Notes under the pieces: model-generated | What the model was told of the DNA's origin: nothing | The model's database searches: none | Seen by the model: the letters and a program-made list of their open reading frames with translations, nothing else | In this document: one piece after another, positions 27,286-37,619 of the stretch | Layout: each line of letters begins with the position of its first letter | Numbering within the stretch: the first letter of the stretch is position 1 | Source of the DNA: Gammaproteobacteria bacterium | Lineage (GTDB): Bacteria; Pseudomonadota; Gammaproteobacteria; Thiohalomonadales; Thiohalomonadaceae | Assembly: GCA_026196275.1 (NCBI GenBank) | Contig: JAPHTQ010000053.1 | Coordinates: 1-64,000, forward strand | Reading direction: 5' to 3' | Length of the DNA: 64,000 bases | Made by a program: the position numbers and the translations under genes

Positions 27286-28707
27286 ATGTCTGAATTTACA
27301 GACTATAAAGTCGCGGACATCTCCCTGGCCGATTGGGGCCGTAAGGAGATCGCGATTGCCGAAACCGAGATGCCGGGGCTGATGGCCCTGCGCGAGGAGT
27401 TCGGCGCAGCCAAACCGCTCAAGGGTGCCCGCGTCATGGGCTCCCTCCACATGACCATCCAGACCGCAGTATTGATCGAAACCCTGGTCGAACTGGGCGC
27501 CGAGGTGCGCTGGGTCTCGTGCAATATCTTCTCCACCCAGGACCACGCCGCTGCTGCCATCGCCGCCGAGGGTATCCCGGTGTTCGCCTGGAAAGGCGAG
27601 ACCATCGAGGAGTACTGGTGGTGCACCGAGCAGGCTTTCACCTGGCCCGACGGCCCCAACGGCGAGAAGAGAACCGCCAACATGATCCTGGATGACGGCG
27701 GCGACGCCACCCTGCTGCTGCACAAGGGGGTAGAGTTCGAGAAGGCCGGCGCCGTGCCTGAACCCCAGGCGGATGACAACGAAGAGTGGGTCGCCGTACT
27801 CGGGGTACTCAAGCGTAATCTGGAGAAGAACCCAGGTATGTGGACCGGGATCGCCGAGAACATCCGTGGCGTTACCGAGGAGACCACCACCGGGGTACAC
27901 CGTCTCTACCACATGGAGAAGACGGGCGAGTTGCTGTTCCCAGCGATGAACGTCAACGACTCGGTTACCAAGAGCAAGTTCGACAACCTCTACGGCTGCC
28001 GTGAGTCGCTGCTCGACGGCATCAAGCGCGCCACCGATGTGATGATCGCCGGCAAGATCGCCGTGGTCCTCGGCTACGGGGATGTCGGTAAGGGCTGCGC
28101 CCAGGCCTTCCGCGGCATGGGCGCCACCGTACTGGTCACCGAGATCGACCCGATCTGCGCCCTGCAGGCGACCATGGAGGGCTACCGCGTGGTCACCATG
28201 GAGGAGGCGTGCAAGCTTGGCGACATCTTCGTCACCACTACCGGCAACGTCAACGTCATCGACCACGACCACATGGTGGCAATGAAGGACCAGGCGATCG
28301 TCTGCAACATCGGCCACTTCGACTCCGAGATCAACATCGCCTCGCTGCGCCAGTACCCCTGGGAAAACATCAAGCCGCAGGTGGATCACGTCATCTTTCC
28401 CGACGGCAAGCGGATCATCATTCTCGCCGAGGGACGGCTGGTGAATCTGGGCTGCGCCACCGGCCACCCGAGCTTCGTCATGTCCGCCTCCTTCACCAAT
28501 CAGGTACTGGCACAGATCGAGTTTTTCACCAAGGGGGGGGAGTACGAAAACAGGGTTTATGTGCTACCCAAGTTCCTGGATGAGAAGGTCGCCCGACTGC
28601 ACCTGAAGAAGATCGGCGCCCAGCTCACCACCCTGAGTCAGGAGCAGGCCGACTACATCGACGTGCCGCTGGAAGGCCCCTACAAGCCGGACCACTACCG
28701 TTATTAA
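27286..28707 (+). CDS. ahcY: Adenosylhomocysteinase
   Basis: The 473-residue NAD-dependent enzyme has the N-terminal [20 protein letters not shown] strand, [15 protein letters not shown], the NAD loop [14 protein letters not shown] and the C-terminal PDHYRY end. It hydrolyses SAH to adenosine and homocysteine, restoring methylation capacity. I chose the ATG at 27286 with GGAGAGAG upstream; an in-frame upstream start would lie in the riboswitch. Confidence 0.98.
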   Translation: MSEFTDYKVADISLADWGRKEIAIAETEMPGLMALREEFGAAKPLKGARVMGSLHMTIQTAVLIETLVELGAEVRWVSCNIFSTQDHAAAAIAAEGIPVFAWKGETIEEYWWCTEQAFTWPDGPNGEKRTANMILDDGGDATLLLHKGVEFEKAGAVPEPQADDNEEWVAVLGVLKRNLEKNPGMWTGIAENIRGVTEETTTGVHRLYHMEKTGELLFPAMNVNDSVTKSKFDNLYGCRESLLDGIKRATDVMIAGKIAVVLGYGDVGKGCAQAFRGMGATVLVTEIDPICALQATMEGYRVVTMEEACKLGDIFVTTTGNVNVIDHDHMVAMKDQAIVCNIGHFDSEINIASLRQYPWENIKPQVDHVIFPDGKRIIILAEGRLVNLGCATGHPSFVMSASFTNQVLAQIEFFTKGGEYENRVYVLPKFLDEKVARLHLKKIGAQLTTLSQEQADYIDVPLEGPYKPDHYRY

Positions 28708-28715
28708 GGGAGGTG

Positions 28716-28798
28716 AAAGGTACAAAGGTAAAAGGTACAAGATATGTCGACACGGTCTCTGTTTGGCCTTGCCCCTTGTACCTTGCCCCTTGTACCTT
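28716..28798. repeat. AAGGTACA/TGTACCTT inverted repeat abutting metF
   Basis: Left arm 28716-28741 (AAAGGTACAAAGGTAAAAGG and on) pairs with right arm 28768-28798, which is built of three CCTTG(T/C) words (CTTGTACCTTGCCCCTTGTA). It ends 7 bases before the metF ATG and leaves no recognisable ribosome site there. Confidence 0.85.
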
Positions 28799-28805
28799 CG
28801 ATGTT

Positions 28806-29660
28806 ATGGAATCGCAAAAACAGCACCCCAAACAGTTCAGTTTCGAGTTCTTCCCGCCCAAGTCCGAAGAGGGCGCGGCCAAGCTGCGTCTCGCACGCGA
28901 TGAGTTGGCGAAGCTTGGTCCCAAATATGTCTCGGTTACCTTCGGTGCCGGCGGCAGTACCCAGGCGGGGACGGTAGAGACGGTACGGGAGCTGCTTGCT
29001 GCCGGCCTCGACACCGCGCCGCACCTCTCCTGCATCGGCTCCAGCCGCGAGGAGATCCGCAGTCTGCTCAACGGTTACATTGAGATGGGGGTGAAACGCA
29101 TCGTCGCCTTGCGCGGTGATATGCCGTCGGGCATGCGCGAGAGCGGCGCCTTTCACTACGCCAATGAGCTGGTCGAATTCATCCGCCAGGAGACCGGTGA
29201 TCACTTTCACATCGAGGTGGCCGCCTATCCGGAGTTCCATCCCCAGGCGCCGTCAGCTGAGGCAGACCTCGATAACTTCGCTAACAAGGTCGGGGCAGGC
29301 GCCAACGCTGCCATCACCCAGTATTTCTACAATCTTGATGCCTACCTGCGTTTTGTCGAGGAGTGCGAGAAGCGCGGTGTGGAAATTCCCATCGTCCCCG
29401 GCGTCATGCCCATCACCAACATTAAGCAGCTGGCACGCTTCTCCGCCATGTGCGGTGCGGAGATCCCGCGCTGGCTGCGGCTGCGTCTGGAGGCCTACGG
29501 TGAGGATATGCGTTCATTGCGTGCCTTCGGCCTGGACGTCACCACCGAACTGTGTCGGCGACTGCTGGAGGCCGGCGCACCGGGCCTGCATTTCTACACC
29601 ATGAACCAGGCCGAGGCAACGCGCATCATCTGGACCAACCTCGGCCTCAAGGGCGACTAG
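28806..29660 (+). CDS. metF: 5,10-methylenetetrahydrofolate reductase
   Basis: The 284-residue protein has FSFEFFPPKSEEG at the N-terminus, VTFGAGGST, the LRGDMP flavin loop and ITQYFYNLDAYLRFVE, all typical of MetF. It produces 5-methyltetrahydrofolate for homocysteine remethylation, completing the cycle begun by metK and ahcY. The ATG at 28806 fits the family start. Just upstream is a GTACCTT repeat instead of a Shine-Dalgarno sequence, so translation may depend on the repeat's structure or on an unusual signal. Confidence 0.96.
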   Translation: MESQKQHPKQFSFEFFPPKSEEGAAKLRLARDELAKLGPKYVSVTFGAGGSTQAGTVETVRELLAAGLDTAPHLSCIGSSREEIRSLLNGYIEMGVKRIVALRGDMPSGMRESGAFHYANELVEFIRQETGDHFHIEVAAYPEFHPQAPSAEADLDNFANKVGAGANAAITQYFYNLDAYLRFVEECEKRGVEIPIVPGVMPITNIKQLARFSAMCGAEIPRWLRLRLEAYGEDMRSLRAFGLDVTTELCRRLLEAGAPGLHFYTMNQAEATRIIWTNLGLKGD

Positions 29661-30394
29661 TGGTCCCGCGGATCTTCCACCCCGAGCGACTCACCGATGG
29701 CGAGACGGTGACACTTGATGAGAGTGCTGCACGCCATGTTGCCAGGGTGCTTCGGCTTAATCCGGGAGGGCAACTGATCCTCTTTGATGGCACGGGGGGC
29801 GAGTTCAATGCTGTGATCAGAGAGATCGGCAAGCGCCGTGTCATGGCAGAGCTGGGAACACGTCAACATGTCGAGACAGAGTCACCGTTGCGGATCACCC
29901 TGGCCCAGGGGGTCTCACGCGGGGATCGCATGGACTTCACCATTCAGAAGGCGGTAGAGCTGGGCGTCAGCCGTATCGTTCCGCTCAGCACAGAGCGCTC
30001 GGTAGTTAATCTCAAGGGTCAACGGCTGGAGAAAAAGCTGGCGCACTGGCAGGGGATCATCATCAGCGCCTGTGAGCAGTGCGGTCGCAACACCTTGCCA
30101 CAACTGTTGCCCATGCAATCGCTCGCCCGCTGGCTGGAGGACGACGGTGCAAAAGGAACGGGAGTGCTGCTCGACCATCGCGCCAATGCCACCATTGCAA
30201 CGCTATCATTGCCGCCAGGCGTGGCATTGACTCTTTTGATTGGACCTGAAGGGGGACTGTCCGGGACAGAGCAGGAACGTGCGCTGGTCGCCGGTTACCA
30301 AGGCCTGCGTCTCGGACCGCGTGTCCTGCGCACGGAAACGGCAGCCCTTGCCGCGCTGGCTGCCCTGCAATCCCGCTTTGGAGATCTCCGCTAG
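29660..30394 (+). CDS. rsmE: 16S rRNA (uracil1498-N3)-methyltransferase RsmE
   Basis: Read from the GTG that shares one base with the metF stop, the protein is 244 residues, the family's usual length. It has the N-terminal PUA-like part (VPRIFHPERL) and the SPOUT knot motifs LLIGPEGGLS and LGPRVLRTETA at the C-terminus. It methylates U1498 of 16S rRNA using SAM. Overlap with metF suggests co-expression. It converges on the cytochrome gene with only 6 bp between them. Confidence 0.95.
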   Translation: MVPRIFHPERLTDGETVTLDESAARHVARVLRLNPGGQLILFDGTGGEFNAVIREIGKRRVMAELGTRQHVETESPLRITLAQGVSRGDRMDFTIQKAVELGVSRIVPLSTERSVVNLKGQRLEKKLAHWQGIIISACEQCGRNTLPQLLPMQSLARWLEDDGAKGTGVLLDHRANATIATLSLPPGVALTLLIGPEGGLSGTEQERALVAGYQGLRLGPRVLRTETAALAALAALQSRFGDLR

Positions 30395-30400
30395 GACAGG

Positions 30401-31102
30401 CTACTTCAGCAACGCGATAAAGTGTGCCAACGCCTCGATATCGCTATCACTCAGTTTCGCGGTCACCTGCTCCATACTGGCATTGGTACGGCGAATCTCA
30501 TCGCCCCTGGCTTGCCTGTTGGCATTGGCACGATAGCGCTTGAGCGTCATCTGCACATAGTCAGTCTGCTGTCCGGCAAGCCGTGCATAACCCTCTTCAC
30601 CACGCCCGGTCGCGCCATGGCAGCGGAAACAGACACTCTCATAGATCCGTTCGCCACTGGCCGCCTTGATCGGATCGCCCTCGACCGGCTTGATCTCCTG
30701 GCTGGTAAAAAAGACAGCGAGGTTAACCTTATCCTCAAAGGTAAAGTTACTGGCCAGCGTCTGCATCACGAAGTTCTTTCGCTCGCCGGTGGCGAATTTG
30801 CCGATTTGCTCAACGAGGTAGGCCGGGTTCTGTCCGGCCAGGTTGGGAGTACCCGGCTTGGTGCTGTTGCCGTCAACCCCGTGGCAGTGGCCGCACAGAA
30901 TTGAACGCTCCTTGCCGGCACGAATAGCTGCCTGCCTGGCCTCTTCGTTATGAAGGTCCTTTTCGATCTCGGCCATGATCCGTTCACGCTCACCGGTCTC
31001 CAGCTGCTGCGCAGCAGAGGCTGTCAAGGATACCGCCATAAGCAGACCAGCAAACACGCTAACGGGGAAGAGCACGCCAGAGAATGAGTTATTTCGTACC
31101 AC
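30401..31102 (-). CDS. Diheme cytochrome c4-like protein
   Basis: The product has an N-terminal signal sequence (NSFSGVLFPVSVFAGLLMAV and on to SASAAQQ) and two heme sites, CGHCH and CFRCH, each in its own class I domain, as in cytochrome c4 or c-553 diheme proteins. I favour the GTG at 31102 (233 residues) because GGGGG lies about 9 bases before it; a TTG at 31117 is also open. It follows the CheW-like gene closely on the same strand but belongs to respiration, not chemosensing. Confidence 0.9.
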   Translation of the reverse strand: MVRNNSFSGVLFPVSVFAGLLMAVSLTASAAQQLETGERERIMAEIEKDLHNEEARQAAIRAGKERSILCGHCHGVDGNSTKPGTPNLAGQNPAYLVEQIGKFATGERKNFVMQTLASNFTFEDKVNLAVFFTSQEIKPVEGDPIKAASGERIYESVCFRCHGATGRGEEGYARLAGQQTDYVQMTLKRYRANANRQARGDEIRRTNASMEQVTAKLSDSDIEALAHFIALLK

Positions 31103-31126
31103 TATTACTACCCCCAAAATTATTGT

Positions 31127-31636
31127 TTAACCGGCTGCAAAACCGAGATGTTCAAGCATTTTCTCCATCACATCGACATTCGGCACCGTTACACTTTCCT
31201 CATCCAGGCGCAAACGGGCAAGCACTGCCGGCTCGCTTTGCCGGTCTTCAGTATCATAGTCCAGCATCGTATTGCTGACCTGCGTCAGGTGCGGAATGCC
31301 CTGGACCTCAAGCGCGATAAAGGGTATACGCTCATTGTTGTTCAGCGTGTTGCAGATCACATATCGGCGCTCTTGCGCAGGAGATTCCACTGTATCGCCA
31401 AGCAACCTCTCGAACGAGATCACCGGCACGTTTCTGCCACGCCAGGAGAGCATGCCGGTCATCCACTCCGGCATATGGCCGGCACTTTCAGCAGGCCTGT
31501 AGTCGATCACCTCTGCCACCAGTGTATTCGGTACCAGCAACGTCAGAGAGGATAACGGCAAAACCAGACAGCGGACGCTCAGTTCGTCCAGCTCCTGTGA
31601 AGAAAGTGTATGGCTCTGTGCTGCATGCTCCATCAT
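31127..31636 (-). CDS. chpC: CheW-like protein, probable ChpC
   Basis: This 169-residue protein is a CheW domain: a VRCLVLPLSSLTLLVPNTLV strand, a WMTGMLSWRGRNVPVISFERLL core and the C-terminal half. It lies 7 bp downstream of the chpA-type kinase gene, where Pseudomonas has chpC. It may act as an additional adaptor between receptor and kinase. The symbol rests on position as well as on domain. Confidence 0.8.
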   Translation of the reverse strand: MMEHAAQSHTLSSQELDELSVRCLVLPLSSLTLLVPNTLVAEVIDYRPAESAGHMPEWMTGMLSWRGRNVPVISFERLLGDTVESPAQERRYVICNTLNNNERIPFIALEVQGIPHLTQVSNTMLDYDTEDRQSEPAVLARLRLDEESVTVPNVDVMEKMLEHLGFAAG

Positions 31637-31643
31637 CGTCTCT

Positions 31644-34600
31644 CTAGTCGTTTGCCGTCGATTGGGAGTGCTTCATCAACGCTTCGATGTTTTTCAGCAA
31701 GTCCGCCTCGGTATACGGTTTACCCATATAGACATTAACCCCGATATCCATTGCCCTCTGTCGGTGCTTGTCACCGGTACGCGAGGTGATCATGATGATC
31801 GGGATATCCTTGAGCCGCCCGGAATTACGCATATGCGTCGCCAGCTCGAAGCCGTCCATACGCGGCATTTCGATATCCAGCAGCATCACATCGGGGATAT
31901 TCTCCTCCAGTGCCGCCAGTGCATCGACACCATCCTTGGCGGTAACACAGCGCATATTGTGCCGCTTGAGCAGACGCTCGGTAACCTTGCGCACGGTAAT
32001 GGAGTCATCCACCACCATAACTACCGGCTCCTTCTCGACTTTGGCGACAGAAACAAGCTCCGCATCGGCGCGACTCTTGTGCGCAAGGCCGCGACGGATC
32101 AACGCTGGCATGTCGATAATCAGCGCCACATTTCCGTCGGCAAGAATCGTGGCGCCGGCCAGCTCATGCAGGGTGCTGAGCTGCGGCCCCAGCGACTTCA
32201 CCACGATCTCGCGACTGCCGATAAGGTTATCGACGGCAAAGGCAATCCTGCTGTCACCACTTCGTGCCAGCAGCAGCGGCTGCTTGGTCAACTCGCGGCT
32301 GACCAGCCCCTGACCGGCGCCAAGCACATTGGTCAGGTGCATCAAATCATACTCTTCACCAACCCAGCTAAAGGTGGGAGCCTCGCTCGCCAGCAGCTGC
32401 TCAAGCTCTGAGGCCTCAATTCGCTCGATCCCGCTGATGCTCAGCAGGGGGATCGCATAGGTATCGTCGGCAACCTCAACCAGCAGTGCCCGACTGACCG
32501 ACAGGGTCAACGGGATACGCACGCTGAAGGTTGTCCCCTGGCCCGGCGCCGTATCGATATCCATGACACCACCGAGCTGCTTGATCTCGCTGTTGACCAC
32601 ATCCATGCCGACTCCGCGCCCGGCGATCTGGCTGAGCGACTCGGCGGTGGAGAAGCCCGACTCAAGGATAAAGCGAATGATCTCCTTGTCGCTCAGCCTG
32701 GCATCGGCCTTCATCAGGCCCCGTTCTACCGCCTTTTGACGGACAGTTTCGACGGGAATACCCGCGCCGTCATCGCGCACACGAATGACAATCTCGGAAC
32801 CCTCGCGGGACAGGGCGATGGTGATATTGCCCCCTTCGGGCTTGCCGGCCTTTTTCCGTACCGCTCCCTCCTCGATGCCGTGGGCAATCGCGTTACGCAA
32901 CATGTGTTCGAGCGGCGCCATCATACGCTCGACCACATTGCGGTCCATCTCAACCTCAGCCCCCTCGAAGCGCAGCGTGGCACGCTTGCCCAACTCCGAA
33001 GAGATCTGTCGAACGATACGGCGCAGCCGCGGTGCATTCTCCACCAGCGGCACCATGCGGGTATGTACCAGACTCTCCTGCAGTTCGGTATTAACGCGTG
33101 ACTGCTGCAGCAACAGCGTTTCGGTTTCACGGGTCAACCCGGTCAGGATCTCCTCGATACTCAACAGGTCATTGAGACTCTCCGCCATGGAACGTGACAA
33201 CTGCTGCATATGGGTAAAGCGGTCAAACTCGAGCGGGTCGAAGTCCTCGTAACCCTGCTTCTGCGCCTCTTCACGCCGGGACTCGATCTGGGCCTCGTTC
33301 TCGATCTCAAACTGGCGAACCTGAGCGCGCAGTCGATCAACGGTCTGATCCATCTCATCAATGTTCGAGCCGAAGGCACCGATCTGCTGCTCAACCCGTG
33401 AGCGGTAGATACTCACCTCACCGGCGAAATTGACCAGGTTGTCCAGCAGATCGGCACGAACCCGTACCATCTCATGCTGGATGCGCCCCCCGTGGCGTTT
33501 GTTATCTTCCGCTTCGGCCATGCTGACAGCGGATGCCTTGCGCGTCTCTGCCACCGGTTTGAGTCGCGCTGCTTCAGCAGGCTCCCTGACACGCTCCTCC
33601 TCCACCTCCTCCGGTGAAATGGCCTCTTCCTCTGCGATACAGCGGCGGATCAACTCATCGATGTCGCTGATCAGGAAATCGCCGTTGTCCAGTGCTACCT
33701 GTTGGCGGCACTGCTTGATAATGAGGTGCATGCAGTCCATCACCAGAGAGAGCATGTCATTGACTTTTTTCGAGGCGGGAACATGGCCATCCCGGATCGC
33801 TTCAAGCAGCCTTTGCACCGCCACGGCGATGTTCAGCAACTCTTCAACATTGCTCTCTGCGCTATTGCTCGAAAGCGAAACAGCACTGTTAATCAATTGA
33901 TCAAAAACACTCTGGTTATCGACGTTCCGAAGCCAGCTACTGTGATTCAGTTCCAGCTCCGCAATGGCTTTCTCAACGGCGGCCAGCCGCTCTTCATTGA
34001 TCTGCCTCGGCAGCACCTCAGACGCCGACTCTTGCTGGCCGGCCTGTACGGGCGTTTCGTCGGCCGCTGCAGCGGTCTCAGGCTGCAGCTCCCCTCCCTG
34101 CCCCAGCACCTCCACCTGGCGAATCAGATCATCGCCGTCCACCACGGGCTCGTGGTTACTCACCTGCTCCAGCATGGCCACCAGGCGGTCATGGGATAAC
34201 TGCAGCAGATCCAGCATCTGCGGTGTGCGCTCCAGGCGCCCCTCCTCCACCGCCTCGAAGGTTGACTCAAGACTATGACTCAAATCACCAATGGCCTTGA
34301 TGCCGGCCATCCTCGCGCCGCCCTTGAGTGTGTGCAGCTGACGCTGCAACGACTCGATCAAGGAACGGTCATCCGGACTGTCCACCCACGCCTGCAGCGT
34401 CTCTTCACTGGCATCGAGGATATCGCGTCCCTCTTCAAGAAAGATATCCAGCAGATCCTGGTCATACCCCTCTTCCCCAGAGGAGCCTGCTGCTGCCTCA
34501 GTAGCGGGCATCTCGGCCTGTCGCGAGGGGGTGGCGGCCTCAGTTGCCGGCAGCTGTCCGAACTCGAAGCTCTCTTTCTCTTCCTGGCGAGCCAGCCCTG

Positions 34601-37472
34601 CTTCGGGTTGTGCACTGGCGGCATGCTCCAGATGCTGAACCCCGGCATAAACCTCATCAGCCATTGCCCTGGCTGCAGTGCTGTCAGGGACATTTTCACC
34701 CCTGCCCCCACCACCTCCCGCCAGGTAGCCCAACATCGCCCTGACATATTCAAGGCAGGATGCCAGCGCATCAATCCCTTCTGCCTCCACGCCCTGATGG
34801 CTTGCCTGCAGTGTCTTGGCATATTTTTCCAGCGATACGCAAACATCGGCCACACTCATCACGCTAGCCATGCGGGAACTTCCCTGCAGCGTATGCAGCG
34901 CGCGAATCAGCGGCTCACTCACCTTGTGGCTTCCGCCCTCGCGCCATTCGGCAATAAAGCGTTCGAGCTCCTGCAGGTGGCCCTCCGCTTCCTTGGCGTA
35001 GATCTCCAGCAAAGCCGGATCCAGCTGCGGGATCTCCGCTGTCACTGCTTCGGCAGCCTGCTCCACTGAGGCCGCTGGCTTCGTCTCCTGCTCTGCAGCC
35101 GTCCCACCCTGTGCCGCTTCGGACACCGCAGGTTCCGTCAGCTTAAGTCCGCCAGGCTCAATAATCTCGGTGGCCATCTGCCGCAACATCTCGGCATCGG
35201 CTTCAGGGGTCTTGCCACTGCGGAACTGTTCGATGAGTTCAGGGAGGACCTCAAGCGCCTGTTCGAGCAGGTCAAACATGGTGGCAGTGGGCGTGGCGGC
35301 GCCATCGATGACGCGGTTAAGCATGTTCTCGAATGCCCAGGCAAACTCGCCAACCTCAAGGGCGCCAACCAGGCGGCCACTTCCCTTGAGCGTATGAAAA
35401 CTGCGCCGCAGGGTTTTCAGACTCTCCTCATCGGAGGGGTCACGACTCCATGCCGGCAGCATCTGGCTGATGCTCTCCAACTCCTCTTCCGCCTCCTCGA
35501 TGAAGATCTCAAGGATCTCATCGTCCACCTCAACACCGGTCGACGCCCTTTCCGCGGCGGGCGTGGTCGGGAGTTTCTCCGCTGACGCCGCCACTTGCTC
35601 AGCAACGACATCCTGCGCCGTCTCGGCCTCGGCAACGGCCGGCGTCTCATCCATTGCGCTATCAGTCTCTGTGAGGGCCTGCTCTTCGGCCTCAACGTCA
35701 AACTGCTCAGCGGACTCAATGACCTCTATACCCGTCAGATCCGGGCCCTGCTCCGCGGTGAGAATATCTGTCTCGACCACGGTGCCGCAGGGATAGCCGA
35801 GCGCCTCAACAGCACTTTCAGCCACATCCAGCACCGTTCCCGGATGGACACGGCTCTGAATGAACGCCTCCAGATAGTATTCGACACTCATCACCGCATC
35901 AGCCAACGCATCGAGCCTGGTCTGTTCGGGGATGGCGTCACCGCTGATGAGTTCGTGTTCAATAAAGGCACGAACTGACACCAGAATCTGGGCCACCCGC
36001 TTGTAGGAGAGCATGGTCAGACTGCCGATGATGTTGTGCAGCATAACCGGCAAGGGCTGCAGAATCGTTTTATCCTGCGAATTTTCCAGATAGTTGTTAA
36101 TTGCCTCGCGTATCCGGGTCAGGTCATCCTTGGCCTCTTTCATAACCTGGCGCGTAACGCGCTGGTGCTCGGCGATGGCCTGGGGGGAATTTTCCGCATC
36201 GTCTACCTGCTCTTCGCTGGCATCGGCCTTCACCACCGGGGCACTGTTACCCCAGTCGCACAGCGCTGACTCCACCGCGAGAACCGCACCAGCCACACCC
36301 ATCAGGATATCGTCATGACTCTCCTGCTCCCCGCTGACCAGCTGGCGGATCACTGCCACCTGCTGCAGCAGCGTCTGACGCAGTGACTCTTCCTGCAACA
36401 TACTCAGTGTCTCGGCAATATTGCCGAGACTGTCTGCCAGCTCGGCGAGACTTTCCGGATGGCGCCGATCACTGCGCACAAAAATGTCAAAGCTATCCTT
36501 GACCCGGGTCAGCTCTTCCATAATATCGGCCGACACCGTCTGCTTGAGTTCGGCATTCAGACCGCCAGGGCCGACTGAGCTCCCAGGCAGAAGGCGATCC
36601 AGATCGAAAGCCAGACGAACGCTGGCGGCATAGTCCCCTGCGGCACCGGACTGCGCGATCTGGTACAGCATCGCCTGCAACAGCTCGCCAAGACTCTCCT
36701 CGACCAGTGCCGACTCGCCTTTTCTCCCGATCAGTTTGATTTGCTGCTCAAGTTTCCCCAGCGGCGGCTTGCCCTGACTATCCAGCTCGATACTGTGATC
36801 CGCCAAGGCCTCGATAAAGGCCTGGGAAACCCACAGCAAGCGGCGTAACGTCTCACCCTCCGCTACGGCATAGAGTCTGTCGATCACCGTTGCCGCAATT
36901 TTCAGGTTTGCTTCAACATCCACCCCTTTGATGATCTTGGCCAGTGCCGTCAGATAGAAGCGGTGGAGTTTTTTTGCCGCATCCTGACTGTTGATACCCT
37001 TTGCCGTGGCGGTCCGTTTCTGCGGTGGTGCTACGGCCAGGTTGGGGCGGAAGAACTGTGCGCTATCCAGCGCCTGCTCGCCACGCAGCTGACGCAGCTC
37101 GTTAAGCAGCGGCACCAGCACGACCGGATTGTCGCTTTTTCCGTCAAGAAGACTCTCAAGATAATCGGGAAGCTGCAAAATGGCGCGCATCAGCAGTTCG
37201 TAGGCCTGCTCTTTATGTTCAACTTCGTCCTGCCGCAAGGAGGTCGCGAACTGCTCTACCTCCGTTGCAAACAGGGCGGCACCGCGCAGTTCCACCATCT
37301 GCAGGGTACCCGCAACCTGATGGATAGAATCAATGCACGAAACGAGCTCTGCCTCATCATCAGACTCATCGACATAGCGCTCAAGGGCAGTCCTCGCCTG
37401 TTTGAGCGTTTCGTCAATTTCACCCTTGACCCATGCCAGAGTGCTGATATCAAACTGTTCGGCCATCTGCAT
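31644..37472 (-). CDS. chpA: ChpA/PilL hybrid histidine kinase of the Pil-Chp system
   Basis: The 1942-residue protein is a CheA-type kinase with several phosphotransfer domains. Clear sites are H693 (FHTLKGSGR), H860 (LHTLQGSSR) and H1047 (LHTLKGGAR); degenerate ones are near H51 (IHQVAG) and H479 (HNIIGS). They are followed by a dimerisation region (about 1330-1480), an ATPase domain (about 1510-1655, HMLRNAIAHG and GRGVGMDV), a CheW domain, and a C-terminal receiver with D1866. Pseudomonas aeruginosa ChpA is longer, about 2470 residues. It controls twitching and surface responses through PilG and PilH. Confidence 0.96.
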   Translation of the reverse strand: MQMAEQFDISTLAWVKGEIDETLKQARTALERYVDESDDEAELVSCIDSIHQVAGTLQMVELRGAALFATEVEQFATSLRQDEVEHKEQAYELLMRAILQLPDYLESLLDGKSDNPVVLVPLLNELRQLRGEQALDSAQFFRPNLAVAPPQKRTATAKGINSQDAAKKLHRFYLTALAKIIKGVDVEANLKIAATVIDRLYAVAEGETLRRLLWVSQAFIEALADHSIELDSQGKPPLGKLEQQIKLIGRKGESALVEESLGELLQAMLYQIAQSGAAGDYAASVRLAFDLDRLLPGSSVGPGGLNAELKQTVSADIMEELTRVKDSFDIFVRSDRRHPESLAELADSLGNIAETLSMLQEESLRQTLLQQVAVIRQLVSGEQESHDDILMGVAGAVLAVESALCDWGNSAPVVKADASEEQVDDAENSPQAIAEHQRVTRQVMKEAKDDLTRIREAINNYLENSQDKTILQPLPVMLHNIIGSLTMLSYKRVAQILVSVRAFIEHELISGDAIPEQTRLDALADAVMSVEYYLEAFIQSRVHPGTVLDVAESAVEALGYPCGTVVETDILTAEQGPDLTGIEVIESAEQFDVEAEEQALTETDSAMDETPAVAEAETAQDVVAEQVAASAEKLPTTPAAERASTGVEVDDEILEIFIEEAEEELESISQMLPAWSRDPSDEESLKTLRRSFHTLKGSGRLVGALEVGEFAWAFENMLNRVIDGAATPTATMFDLLEQALEVLPELIEQFRSGKTPEADAEMLRQMATEIIEPGGLKLTEPAVSEAAQGGTAAEQETKPAASVEQAAEAVTAEIPQLDPALLEIYAKEAEGHLQELERFIAEWREGGSHKVSEPLIRALHTLQGSSRMASVMSVADVCVSLEKYAKTLQASHQGVEAEGIDALASCLEYVRAMLGYLAGGGGGRGENVPDSTAARAMADEVYAGVQHLEHAASAQPEAGLARQEEKESFEFGQLPATEAATPSRQAEMPATEAAAGSSGEEGYDQDLLDIFLEEGRDILDASEETLQAWVDSPDDRSLIESLQRQLHTLKGGARMAGIKAIGDLSHSLESTFEAVEEGRLERTPQMLDLLQLSHDRLVAMLEQVSNHEPVVDGDDLIRQVEVLGQGGELQPETAAAADETPVQAGQQESASEVLPRQINEERLAAVEKAIAELELNHSSWLRNVDNQSVFDQLINSAVSLSSNSAESNVEELLNIAVAVQRLLEAIRDGHVPASKKVNDMLSLVMDCMHLIIKQCRQQVALDNGDFLISDIDELIRRCIAEEEAISPEEVEEERVREPAEAARLKPVAETRKASAVSMAEAEDNKRHGGRIQHEMVRVRADLLDNLVNFAGEVSIYRSRVEQQIGAFGSNIDEMDQTVDRLRAQVRQFEIENEAQIESRREEAQKQGYEDFDPLEFDRFTHMQQLSRSMAESLNDLLSIEEILTGLTRETETLLLQQSRVNTELQESLVHTRMVPLVENAPRLRRIVRQISSELGKRATLRFEGAEVEMDRNVVERMMAPLEHMLRNAIAHGIEEGAVRKKAGKPEGGNITIALSREGSEIVIRVRDDGAGIPVETVRQKAVERGLMKADARLSDKEIIRFILESGFSTAESLSQIAGRGVGMDVVNSEIKQLGGVMDIDTAPGQGTTFSVRIPLTLSVSRALLVEVADDTYAIPLLSISGIERIEASELEQLLASEAPTFSWVGEEYDLMHLTNVLGAGQGLVSRELTKQPLLLARSGDSRIAFAVDNLIGSREIVVKSLGPQLSTLHELAGATILADGNVALIIDMPALIRRGLAHKSRADAELVSVAKVEKEPVVMVVDDSITVRKVTERLLKRHNMRCVTAKDGVDALAALEENIPDVMLLDIEMPRMDGFELATHMRNSGRLKDIPIIMITSRTGDKHRQRAMDIGVNVYMGKPYTEADLLKNIEALMKHSQSTAND

Positions 37473-37619
37473 ATGAATCGCGCCCTTAGTCCCTCACCTT
37501 AAATACCGTCCCCAAGCTGGCCGCCTCTACGCTACTCAACGCTTCCCTGCGTTCCGCATAGCGCCCTGGCATTACGCGAAGGCCACCGGCAACCGTATCC
37601 TCGCCACTGCTCGCCAAAT

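Noticed and set aside
27271-28467. Long open frame (about 398 codons) antisense to ahcY
   Set aside because: It mirrors the codon pattern of a strongly conserved gene on the other strand; no ribosome site, motif or fold is visible.
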